Source of the DNA: Desulfobacterales bacterium
GTDB lineage: Bacteria > Desulfobacterota > Desulfobacteria > Desulfobacterales > Desulfobacteraceae
Length of the DNA: 16,183 nt
Direction: 5' to 3'
NCBI GenBank assembly: GCA_022361135.1
Contig: JAKSBM010000067.1
Span: forward strand, 1 to 16,183
Shown: positions 5,795 through 14,566 of the stretch, piece by piece
Numbering within the stretch: position 1 is the stretch's first letter
Layout: every line of letters starts with the position of its first letter
Made by a program: the position numbers and the translations under genes
Notes under the pieces: model-generated
The model's database searches: none
The model's input: the letters and a program-made list of their open reading frames with translations, nothing else
Told to the model about the DNA's origin: nothing

Positions 5795-7771
5795 TTAGAG
5801 CAGCTTCAGGTTCCAGTTCCAGCTTCCTGGACGGGGTTTGAGCTGGATGCCCTTGGGAATGTTTTCCCGCATGGAAACAAAGAGTCCATATCCGGCCCGG
5901 GCCAGTTCCTCTTGGTGGGGGGACAGATCCAGAAGCCAGTTGGGGAAGGTGTAGTAGGTGTCATTGGATTTGGTAATCCATGCCACCTCTCCCCTGGGGC
6001 TTGTGAAGGGGGCTTTCAGGGAAAGATCCGGTGAAATGATCCGTGAGATTGCCAGGGGCCAGTTGGCCTTGGTCACCACGCCCAGGGGCAGGGGGGAGCG
6101 ACGGGGCAGGGAGAGGAAGGTCTCCTGATCCAGTTCCGGGCTCACGATGGCTCCGGAAAAGCCTGCCTTTTTCAATTCATGGAGGGCCATGCTGTTGGTG
6201 ATGTTGCAATAGGGACCGGCCCAGAGGTTCAGACGTTCCGGGTTCTTGAACAGGGCAATCTGCCAGAAGGCATTGAGCACAAAATTCTTTGCTCCCTTCT
6301 TAACCGCTGTCTGAATATATTGTTCGCACAGGGATTGATCCTTGGGGAAAATCACCGGATCCAGCCAGAGCCAGGTTCTGCTGCCGGCCTTGATGCTGTA
6401 TCGCTGGGTGGAAATCCAGATACCCTTTTCCATGAATTCCGGTCTTCGACCCTTGCCCTTGCCGCCCCGTTGGTGGTGGCGGGAAACCTGCATGGCGTAC
6501 GGGCCCTTTTTGGATGGTTTTTGCCGGAAGGCCGGGGGAAGGGGAGCGTTTTTCTGGGGTCCCGGACGCACCTCCACCCGGGGGAATGCCGAAAGTGCCC
6601 CATCCAGTGTTTTTAATTCCGCCTGGAGTTCGCTGCCCCGCCGGTCGATGATATGTACGGCCGTGCCCTTTTTTACCCGGAACCGGGCGGATTTGGCCAA
6701 AAAGAATTTTCCCTTTTTGGGAATGGCCCGGGTCACCTTTTGGATATCGTGGTAGCGTTCTTCTTCGTTGCCGATGCGGAGCAGGTCGCCGGGAAACAGC
6801 GCTTCCCGGGTGATGAAATAGGGTTCAGCGGGATTTTTTACCCGGCCCAGGAACATGCCCGACCCGGTTTCCGAATCATGGGCCAGGGGGTTCTGGATCC
6901 GTTGGGGCAGAAGATTGTAATGGGAAAATTCCCGACCCATGGCATATTCCAAAAACGCCAGGGCTTCTTTCTTTTTGCTGGGTTCATCCCGGAGCATTTT
7001 ATAGGCCTTCACCGTGTAAAAAACATAGTGGGGGCTTTTTTTGCGGCCTTCGATTTTCCAGGTGGTCACCTGGGGGATATCCTTTAAAACCTTCACCAGA
7101 ACATCGGCGGAAAAGTCCATGCATGAAAAGTGTTTTTTCTTGTCCCTTTTCTGCTGGTAGGTTCGTCGACAGGGCTGGACGCACCGTCCCCTCAGGGCGC
7201 TTTTTCCGCCAAACCAGGAACTCCAATAGCAGCGTCCGGAAACGGAATAGCACAAAGCCCCATGGATAAAGACCTCAAGACTCATGTCTTCGGGGCAATG
7301 GGCTGCCATTTCTTTGATTTCGTCCACCGTGAATTCACGGGGCAGGACGACTTGGCTGAAACCAGCTTTGCGGGCGGCGGCCATGCCGGCCGGAAAGGTG
7401 AGGTTGCCCAGGGTGGATACATGGATTTCCCGTTCAAAGCCGGCCTTGCGAGCCAGGGGAACCATTGCCGGATCCTGGACAATGAGCCCGTCGCAGTTCA
7501 CATACCGGGTCAATTTGTCCAGAATGCGAAAGACCTTGTCCAGTTCGGATTCTTTTAGTATGGAATTAAAAGCCACATAGACCTTGACGTCCCGGTCATG
7601 TGCCAGCCGGGTGAGGTTGGTGAGCTCTTCAATGCTGAAATTATCCGCCTCCATGCGGGCTGAAAAAATTTTCAATCCACAATAGATGGCGTCTGCACCC
7701 GCGGCAATGGCTGCCAGAAAAGAATTTTTATTCCCTGCCGGAGCAAGGATCATTGGGGAGTTGGAATTCAT
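5795..7771 (-). CDS. U32-family protein, RlhA/TrhP-like (long form)
   Basis: A 658-residue protein of the peptidase U32 family. The N-terminal ~290 residues are the U32 barrel, starting MILAPAGN..FLAAIAAGADAIYCG, with the family signature EVFIHGALCYSVSGRC at 166-181. C174, C181, C197 and C201 (GRCVQPC) are spaced like the iron-sulfur ligands of the tRNA/rRNA hydroxylation proteins TrhP and RlhA. The C-terminal half (~300-658) includes a strand-rich part resembling the extra domain of long U32 proteins and a second barrel-like section. The length is close to E. coli RlhA (about 650-670), which takes part in 23S rRNA C2501 hydroxylation. An RNA-modification role is therefore more likely than proteolysis, though the exact member is uncertain. 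The ATG at 7771 has a weak AAGGTAG upstream; M7 is an alternative start. It is divergent from the cupin gene, sharing a 124-bp intergenic region. Confidence 0.88.
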   Translation of the reverse strand: MNSNSPMILAPAGNKNSFLAAIAAGADAIYCGLKIFSARMEADNFSIEELTNLTRLAHDRDVKVYVAFNSILKESELDKVFRILDKLTRYVNCDGLIVQDPAMVPLARKAGFEREIHVSTLGNLTFPAGMAAARKAGFSQVVLPREFTVDEIKEMAAHCPEDMSLEVFIHGALCYSVSGRCYWSSWFGGKSALRGRCVQPCRRTYQQKRDKKKHFSCMDFSADVLVKVLKDIPQVTTWKIEGRKKSPHYVFYTVKAYKMLRDEPSKKKEALAFLEYAMGREFSHYNLLPQRIQNPLAHDSETGSGMFLGRVKNPAEPYFITREALFPGDLLRIGNEEERYHDIQKVTRAIPKKGKFFLAKSARFRVKKGTAVHIIDRRGSELQAELKTLDGALSAFPRVEVRPGPQKNAPLPPAFRQKPSKKGPYAMQVSRHHQRGGKGKGRRPEFMEKGIWISTQRYSIKAGSRTWLWLDPVIFPKDQSLCEQYIQTAVKKGAKNFVLNAFWQIALFKNPERLNLWAGPYCNITNSMALHELKKAGFSGAIVSPELDQETFLSLPRRSPLPLGVVTKANWPLAISRIISPDLSLKAPFTSPRGEVAWITKSNDTYYTFPNWLLDLSPHQEELARAGYGLFVSMRENIPKGIQLKPRPGSWNWNLKLL

Positions 7772-7895
7772 CTCTACCTTATAATAATGTTAAATTGCAC
7801 AATCCGTTAGTATTGCAATTTTAATGGGATTTGTCAAAATAGCTCCATTTGGATAAGGATGTGAAAAATCAAAATCTTAAAATTCAGGACATGCC

Positions 7896-8231
7896 ATGTT
7901 TTTAAAGTTCACAGATAAGGGATTTGTCTCTCCGGTGGAGGGGGTGTCCATTCAGCCCCTGGCCCACGGGGATCAAACCCAGCTCATGCGTTTTCATTTA
8001 ACCGCCGGCCACGAATTGCCACGACATGCCCACCCCAATGAGCAGACCGGATTTCTGATTTCCGGGCGCATCAGCCTGGTCGTGGGGGACGAAGAATATG
8101 AAGTGGGCCCCGGGGACAGCTGGTCCATTCCCGGGGGGGTGGAGCACATGGCCCGAATCCGTGAGGATTCCGTTGCCCTTGAGGTGTTTTGCCCGGTGCG
8201 GGAAGATTACCTGGTGGAGAATCTGGGATGA
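7896..8231 (+). CDS. Small cupin-domain protein
   Basis: A 111-residue single-domain cupin. Motif 1 is HAHPNEQTGFLISG (H44, H46, with E49 or Q50 as third ligand), and motif 2 ends PGDSWSIPGGVEHMA (H84). These are the expected metal-binding positions of a cupin_2 barrel. Such small cupins act as metal-dependent enzymes or small-molecule sensors; the ligand cannot be told from sequence. The ATG at 7896 is preceded by CAGGA (7885-7889). Its stop overlaps the next start in ATGA (8228-8231), so it is translationally coupled to the LD-carboxypeptidase gene, suggesting a linked role. The upstream 124 bp hold only weak promoter-like boxes (TTGTCA at 7831). Confidence 0.85.
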   Translation: MFLKFTDKGFVSPVEGVSIQPLAHGDQTQLMRFHLTAGHELPRHAHPNEQTGFLISGRISLVVGDEEYEVGPGDSWSIPGGVEHMARIREDSVALEVFCPVREDYLVENLG

Positions 8232-9145
8232 GGGCGGAACCCAATTGGAGTGACTTGCTCCTTAAGGCCGGGGACACCCTGGGGGTGGTTGCCCCTTCCG
8301 GCGCCTTTGATTCCGACCTCCTGGCAAAGGGGATCCGTACCCTGGAAACCATGGGGTTTAAGGTCAAGATCCATCCAGGGGTCCACGGCCGGAAACGATA
8401 CCTGGCCGGAAGTGATGCCCAGCGGGCCCAGGGGATCAATGCCATGTTTGCCGACCCTGAAGTCAATGCCGTCATTGCCGCCCGGGGCGGTTCCGGCGGG
8501 TTGAGGATTTTGGAGTTGATTGACTGGGATCTCATGGCCGGATCCCCCAAACTCATGATTGGCTTTTCCGATGTTTCCGCCCTGCTGGCCCCCATGGTGG
8601 ACCGGGGCATGGTGGGGCTCCACGGGCCAAATCTGGTCTCCATGGCCAGCCCCCATCCCAGGACCCGGGAGTGGTTTTTTAACGCCCTGACCCAGCCCCC
8701 CTCGGAATTGATTTTGCACAACGCCCAGGCCATCCAGCCGGGGCGTGCCCAGGGCAAGTTGGTGGGCGGGAATCTGGCCACCTTGAACCATCTGACCGGT
8801 ACCCGGTTCCAGCCGGATTTTTCCCAGGGGATTTTACTTTTGGAGGACGTTGGGGAGCCGGCCTATAAAATCGATCGCATGCTCTCCCAGATGAAGTTGG
8901 CCCGGATGTTTGACAGGATTCAGGGGGTGTTGGTCGGCGAATTCGTCGATTGCGGAAATGGGGAATACCTCCCCGAAATATTAGGGGAAATTTTTCCTGA
9001 TTTGCCCATCCTGGCCGGGTTGCCCGTCGGCCATGGGGATTTGAATGCCGCACTCCATTTGGGAACCCGGGTGACCATGGATGCCGACCGGGGACGATTG
9101 GATTGGAATATTGATTTGGGCAAGGAAACGGAGGGTGCCCGGTGA
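8228..9145 (+). CDS. LD-carboxypeptidase family protein (peptidase S66)
   Basis: A 305-residue S66 serine peptidase. Enzymes of this family (LdcA) remove the terminal D-Ala from tetrapeptide muropeptides during peptidoglycan recycling in the cytoplasm; some relatives act on microcin C. Visible landmarks: N-terminal GDTLGVVAPSGAF (15-27), the oxyanion region ARGGSGG (85-91), the nucleophile S114 in IGFSDVSAL, the conserved E206 in LLLEDVGEPAYKIDRML, and H269 in GLPVGHG, matching the Ser-Glu-His triad. No signal peptide is seen. The ATG at 8228 is chosen over an in-frame TTG at 8189, because GGAGA (8216-8220) sits 7 nt upstream and the start overlaps the cupin stop. Its own stop overlaps the next start (GTGA), so three genes form a coupled operon. 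Confidence 0.92.
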   Translation: MRAEPNWSDLLLKAGDTLGVVAPSGAFDSDLLAKGIRTLETMGFKVKIHPGVHGRKRYLAGSDAQRAQGINAMFADPEVNAVIAARGGSGGLRILELIDWDLMAGSPKLMIGFSDVSALLAPMVDRGMVGLHGPNLVSMASPHPRTREWFFNALTQPPSELILHNAQAIQPGRAQGKLVGGNLATLNHLTGTRFQPDFSQGILLLEDVGEPAYKIDRMLSQMKLARMFDRIQGVLVGEFVDCGNGEYLPEILGEIFPDLPILAGLPVGHGDLNAALHLGTRVTMDADRGRLDWNIDLGKETEGAR

Positions 9146-10188
9146 ACTCTTCCCCAGTCGAAACATTGATGGTGGATGCCGTGGACCAGGGCGTCTTTCC
9201 TGCAGGGGTTCTGCTCTGCGCCCGGGGACGGGATATCCTGTTCCACAAAGCATTTGGGGCGGCCCGTCGGGATTCCATATTTGACTTGGCCTCCCTGACC
9301 AAACCCCTGGCCACCACCCTGGCCCTGGCGTTGCTTGTGGCGGAAAAGCGCCTTTCCCTGGGCCAGACCCTGGGGCAATTGCTTCCGGATTCAAGCCTGG
9401 GGGATAAGGCATCCATTACCCTGGAAATGTTATTACGCCATACTTCGGGCTTGCCGGCCCATCGGCCCTATTTTGAATCCCTTCGCCAAGATGCCTCACC
9501 CCGGTGGGCCTTGCGAAAAATGCTGGAAAACGAGCCCCTTGAAAATGAACCCGGCCGGGTTGAACTCTATAGTGATTTGGGGTTCATGTTTTTATCCTGG
9601 ATCATTGAATCCGTTACGGGCGAAGGGTTGGACTCATGGGTTGCCCGTCGAGTTTACGGGCCCCTGGGAATCGGGGATCTTTTTTTTCGTCCCCTGGGAA
9701 AAATGTCCCTTGGGGAGGAGCCCCGCATGGTTAAAACCCAGGACTGCCCCTGGCGTAAAAAACTCCTTGTGGGGGAGGTTGAGGATGAAAATGCCTGGGC
9801 CGCAGGCGGGGTGGAGGGCCATGCCGGTCTCTTCGGCACTGCCCTGGCCGTCCATCGGCTCTGCCTGGAGATCATGGCTGCGGTTCAAGGACAGGCAGGG
9901 CAGGTTTTGTCGGCCCGTGTCATGGCTGATTTCGTGGAGAAAAGGGCCGGGTTCGGACGGGTCTGTGGGTTTGATACCCCATCCAAGGAAGGATCTTCGG
10001 CCGGAAGCTACTATTCATCGGCTTCTTTGGGGCATCTGGGCTTCACCGGAACCTCTTTCTGGATGGACCCCGTGAACCATAAAATAATTATACTTTTGAC
10101 CAACCGGGTCCACCCGAGTCGTGATAATGTGAAAATTCGGGAATTCCGGCCGAAAATCCACGATGCGGCCCATGGATTTTTTTCTTAA
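9142..10188 (+). CDS. Serine hydrolase of the beta-lactamase/class C (S12) family
   Basis: A 348-residue penicillin-binding-fold serine hydrolase. S51-L-T-K54 in FDLASLTKPLATT is the SxxK catalytic motif. Y143-S-D145 in ELYSDLG takes the place of YxN, and GHLGFTGTS (297-305) corresponds to the KTG/HTG-type third motif. RHTSGLPAH (99-107) is a further family signature. Family members include D-aminopeptidases, esterases and amidohydrolases acting on D-Ala-containing peptides. Given its coupling to an LD-carboxypeptidase, a muropeptide or D-amino-acid peptide substrate is likely, but this is inference. I see no clear signal peptide, so it probably acts in the cytoplasm. The GTG start at 9142 overlaps the previous stop and has GGAGGG (9130-9135) 6 nt upstream. 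Confidence 0.9.
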   Translation: MNSSPVETLMVDAVDQGVFPAGVLLCARGRDILFHKAFGAARRDSIFDLASLTKPLATTLALALLVAEKRLSLGQTLGQLLPDSSLGDKASITLEMLLRHTSGLPAHRPYFESLRQDASPRWALRKMLENEPLENEPGRVELYSDLGFMFLSWIIESVTGEGLDSWVARRVYGPLGIGDLFFRPLGKMSLGEEPRMVKTQDCPWRKKLLVGEVEDENAWAAGGVEGHAGLFGTALAVHRLCLEIMAAVQGQAGQVLSARVMADFVEKRAGFGRVCGFDTPSKEGSSAGSYYSSASLGHLGFTGTSFWMDPVNHKIIILLTNRVHPSRDNVKIREFRPKIHDAAHGFFS

Positions 10189-10292
10189 AATCAGGTGTCC
10201 TTCCAGACTTTTAGTCTTGTAAAAAGCACATAAGTTTGTTAGCAAATATCTTTTAATACCAGAATCAAATTTTTGGACACACCACCTAATAA

Positions 10293-11363
<1,071 letters not shown>

Positions 11364-11367
11364 TCCA

Positions 11368-12174
11368 ATGTTTTCACGGAAAATGTTTCTCTTTATTGGG
11401 GTGGCTTTGTTCATCGCAATCAATCTGATTGTGGTGACCATGACCTCCAGGCAGTCCCTTTCCGTGAATACTACGGAAAAGATCGCCATTACCCTGACGT
11501 CCCCTTTCCAGTATGCCGTGAACCAGACCATTGGGTTTGCCCGATCCATTTGGGATACCTATTTTTTCTCGGTCCTGGCCGTGCAGGAAAATGCCGTGCT
11601 TAGACGCGAGCTGGCAGAGGCCCGGGATATCCGGAACCGATATGCGGAATTGGTTCAGGAAAATATGCGACTTAAGAAATTCGTAGAATTCACTTCCACG
11701 GTGCCGGATACCTATGTGGCGGCCCAGGTCATTGCCCGGGACCCGTCCCCCTGGTTTAAAACCATCATGATCGACAAGGGGGCTTCCCAGGGGATCCAGA
11801 AGGGATCCCCGGTTATCGTTTCCGAGGGGATTGTGGGGCAGATCATCAAGGTGTCGGACAATTTCTCCCGGGTTCTGCTCATCACGGACCGGAATTCGGC
11901 CGTGGATGCACTGGTCCAGGACAGCCGGGTCCGGGGCATGGTCAAGGGCAGCAATGAAAAGACCTGCACCTTTGTCTACGCCCTTCGCAAGGATGATATA
12001 CAGGCCGGGGAAATGATTGTTTCTTCGGGGTTGGACCAGGTTTTTCCCAAGGGATTGAAAATCGGCCGTATCCTGGATGTGAAAAAGGATCATTCCCAGC
12101 TGTTTCAGGATATCATCATTGAAACCAGCGTGGATTTCGACAAGCTGGAAGAAGTTCTGGTTTATAAAAAATGA
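11368..12174 (+). CDS. mreC: Rod shape-determining protein MreC
   Basis: A 268-residue single-pass inner-membrane protein. A hydrophobic anchor (MFLFIGVALFIAINLIVV, ~6-23) is followed by a periplasmic coiled coil (~72-108, ENAVLRRELAEARDIRNRYAELVQENMRLKKF region) and the two-lobed beta-barrel domain (~115-265), with family features such as VIARDPSPWFKTIMIDKG and SEGIVGQI. MreC binds and activates PBP2 in the elongasome. The start at 11368 is 4 bp after mreB; the upstream ribosome binding site is poor, and an ATG at 11383 is a possible alternative. Its stop overlaps mreD in ATGA. Confidence 0.96.
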   Translation: MFSRKMFLFIGVALFIAINLIVVTMTSRQSLSVNTTEKIAITLTSPFQYAVNQTIGFARSIWDTYFFSVLAVQENAVLRRELAEARDIRNRYAELVQENMRLKKFVEFTSTVPDTYVAAQVIARDPSPWFKTIMIDKGASQGIQKGSPVIVSEGIVGQIIKVSDNFSRVLLITDRNSAVDALVQDSRVRGMVKGSNEKTCTFVYALRKDDIQAGEMIVSSGLDQVFPKGLKIGRILDVKKDHSQLFQDIIIETSVDFDKLEEVLVYKK

Positions 12175-12704
12175 ATGTTTCTTTCTATGGTGTGACCACC
12201 CTGTTGCTGATTATTCTGCAAACAGTCGTCCTGCCGCTTTTCCAGGGACCCCGGGGGGGCTGTTTTGACCTGATGTTGATTCTGGTTCTTCATCTGAGTC
12301 TGGCCTATACCCACTATATGACCGTGGTGGGACTTCTGGCCATGGGTCTTCTCATGGACAGTATTTCAGGGGCGCCCTATTTCATTTACACCTTTTCCTA
12401 CCTCTGGGTGTACTTCATTGTTAAATTGTTCCGACAGCTGGTGTTTCAGAAAAGTGTGGTGTTTGTTTTTGTCGTGGGCATGATTTCAGTGGTGATCCAG
12501 GAAGGACTCATGCTCTTCAGCGTGGTGATCAATTCCGGCCCCGGTGCGGTTTCCTGGCAGATGGGGATGGGGGTGCTGGTGCGACAGGTGGTGTTTGGCG
12601 CCCTGGTGATCCCCCCGGGCGTGTGGTGTGTGAACCAGGCCCATGCCATGTGGCATGCCTGGATCAAGCAGTTTAAGAAGCAGATGGCGAAAAGGCTGGG
12701 ATAA
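12171..12704 (+). CDS. mreD: Rod shape-determining protein MreD
   Basis: A 177-residue protein with five to six hydrophobic segments and short loops (for example TTLLLIILQTVVLPLF, LMLILVLHLSLAYTHY, SVVFVFVVGMISVVIQ), as expected for MreD. The motif VVGLLAMGLLMDSISGAPY matches the conserved GL..D...G.P.G region of the family. The C-terminus is basic (KQFKKQMAKRLG). It acts in the inner membrane with MreC, PBP2 and RodA. Start and mreC stop overlap by 4 bp, and the PBP2 gene begins 1 bp after its stop. Confidence 0.93.
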   Translation: MNVSFYGVTTLLLIILQTVVLPLFQGPRGGCFDLMLILVLHLSLAYTHYMTVVGLLAMGLLMDSISGAPYFIYTFSYLWVYFIVKLFRQLVFQKSVVFVFVVGMISVVIQEGLMLFSVVINSGPGAVSWQMGMGVLVRQVVFGALVIPPGVWCVNQAHAMWHAWIKQFKKQMAKRLG

Positions 12705-12705
12705 T

Positions 12706-14556
12706 ATGGCCGGTATCAATAAAAATCCGGATCGGGATTGGATCAAGCAACGGCTCATGGCCGCCAGCTTTTGCCTTTTGGCTGTTTTTGCCATGCTTTT
12801 TCTCCGCATGGTTTATCTTCAACTCATCAAGGGCGAAGAGTATCGTCGCCTGTCCGAAAGCAATTGTGTCCGCCTTAAAAGCATCAAGTCCTCCCGCGGC
12901 TTGATCTACGATCGCAATAAAAATTTATTGGTGGATAACCGGCCTTCCTTTGATTTGAAAATAGTCCGGGAGGATACAAAGGATATCCAGGGGACATTGT
13001 CCCACTTGGCCGACTTGATCAAGGTGCCCGTGGAGGAGCTCCGGGAGAGCCTGAAAAAGGCGGGTCGGGTGGCCGTTTATAAACCCATTGTGCTCAAGCG
13101 GAATATCACCCGGGACCAGGTGGCCGTGGTGGAATCCCACAAATTCGATCTGCCCGGCATTGTCATCGACATTGAGCCCACCCGCCATTATATCTATCCG
13201 GGAACCGCCTCCCATCTTTTGGGGTACCTGGGGCAGATCAACCGCAATGAATTGGCTTCGGGGAAATACCCCAATGTGAAAACAGGGGATTCCATTGGTC
13301 GCTATGGGGTGGAAAAGAGTTTTGAAACCTTTCTCCAGGGCAAGCGGGGAGGGCGGCAGGTGGAAGTGGATGTCAGCGGTCGGGTCATCAAGGCCTTGAA
13401 AACCGTTCCTCCCATATCCGGGAACGATGTCCATCTTACCCTGGATCTTGAACTCCAGAGGACCGCAGAGGAGCTGTTGGGAGAGCAGGATGGGGCCGTT
13501 GTGGCCATGGATCCCTCCAATGGGGATGTCCTGGTCATGGCCAGTGCCCCGGGGTTTGACCAGAATGATTTCATCGGCGGGATCTCCAGTAAAAAGTGGC
13601 GGGCCCTCATGGATGATCCCGGGCGCCCCATGATCAACAAGGCCATCCAGGCCGAGTATCCACCCGCATCCACCTATAAGACCGTGGTGGCCTTTGCGGC
13701 TTTGGAAGAAAAGCTCATTGACCGGAATACCACCTCCTATTGCACCGGATATTATAAGTTCGGGAACCGCAGGTACCAATGCTGGCGCCGGGCCGGTCAT
13801 GGGGAGGTCAATGTCATGGACGCCCTGGAAGAATCCTGTGATGTTTTTTTCTACCAGGTCGGGGAAAAGATCGGGGTGGATACCCTGGCGGAATATGCCC
13901 GGGGGTGCGGCCTGGGGCGTTCCACAGGCATTGCCCTGGCCCACGAACGGCGGGGGCTCATCCCCACGGCGGCATGGAAGAAAAAACGGTTCAAGGAATC
14001 CTGGCAGGCCGGGGAAACCCTTTCCATCAGTATCGGCCAGGGATTTAACCTGGTAACCCCCCTTCAAATGGCCGTGTTTACGGCGGCTGTGGCCAACGGG
14101 GGGACCCTTTACCGTCCCCGTGTGGTCAAGAGTGTCCAGAGCGACGACGGCACCATTATCAAAAAAAATGAGCCCGAGATCCTGGGGGGACTGCCCGCAG
14201 GTAAGGAGACCCTGGCCCTGGTGAAAAAGGGGCTGTTCAAGGTGGTGCAAGGGCAAAATGGTACGGCCAAGCGAATCAAGATTAAGGGCATTGATATCGG
14301 TGGTAAAACAGGTACGGCCCAGGTCTTCTCCCGGAAAAAGGGGGAAAAGTTTGAAAATGAAAAATTGGCCCGGAGATTCCAGGACCATGCCTGGTTTGTG
14401 GCCTATGCCCCGGCCGAGGATCCCAAGATTGCCATTGCCGTTATCATAGAGCATGGGGCCCACGGCTCCACAGCAGCAGCACCGGTTGCCGGGAAATTGA
14501 TCCGTCAATACCTGAATGCCGACGGGGAAGAGGGGGCCGGGGCCGCTTCCCGGTAA
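12706..14556 (+). CDS. mrdA: Penicillin-binding protein 2 (peptidoglycan DD-transpeptidase)
   Basis: A 616-residue class B penicillin-binding protein that cross-links new peptidoglycan in the periplasm together with RodA. Layout: short cytoplasmic tail, one membrane anchor (~17-40), a dimerisation/pedestal domain from ~60 that includes SSRGLIYDRN and IEPTRHYIYPGTASHLLGYLG (156-176), and the transpeptidase domain (~245-605). The active-site motifs are S322-T-Y-K325, S377-C-D379 and K534-T-G-T. C346, C359, H365 and C378 may bind zinc, as discussed for E. coli-type PBP2. The ATG at 12706 is chosen over an in-frame ATG at 12643 that would lie inside mreD; AAAGGCTGGGA precedes it, and the protein then begins with the expected tail and anchor. 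The rodA ribosome binding site overlaps its stop codon. Confidence 0.96.
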   Translation: MAGINKNPDRDWIKQRLMAASFCLLAVFAMLFLRMVYLQLIKGEEYRRLSESNCVRLKSIKSSRGLIYDRNKNLLVDNRPSFDLKIVREDTKDIQGTLSHLADLIKVPVEELRESLKKAGRVAVYKPIVLKRNITRDQVAVVESHKFDLPGIVIDIEPTRHYIYPGTASHLLGYLGQINRNELASGKYPNVKTGDSIGRYGVEKSFETFLQGKRGGRQVEVDVSGRVIKALKTVPPISGNDVHLTLDLELQRTAEELLGEQDGAVVAMDPSNGDVLVMASAPGFDQNDFIGGISSKKWRALMDDPGRPMINKAIQAEYPPASTYKTVVAFAALEEKLIDRNTTSYCTGYYKFGNRRYQCWRRAGHGEVNVMDALEESCDVFFYQVGEKIGVDTLAEYARGCGLGRSTGIALAHERRGLIPTAAWKKKRFKESWQAGETLSISIGQGFNLVTPLQMAVFTAAVANGGTLYRPRVVKSVQSDDGTIIKKNEPEILGGLPAGKETLALVKKGLFKVVQGQNGTAKRIKIKGIDIGGKTGTAQVFSRKKGEKFENEKLARRFQDHAWFVAYAPAEDPKIAIAVIIEHGAHGSTAAAPVAGKLIRQYLNADGEEGAGAASR

Positions 14557-14566
14557 GGAGACACCA

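Noticed and set aside
8189..8227. TTG start extending the LD-carboxypeptidase by 13 residues
   Set aside because: The ATG at 8228 has a well-spaced GGAGA and overlaps the cupin stop; the extension lies inside the cupin gene and does not match the family.
10205..10217. Hairpin AGACT-TTT-AGTCT after the serine hydrolase gene
   Set aside because: Only 5 bp and AT-rich, with no T-run; too weak for a terminator call.
14516..14566. ATG extending RodA by 17 residues
   Set aside because: It lies inside mrdA; the ATG at 14567 has an ideal TAAGGAGA and gives a normal SEDS N-terminus.
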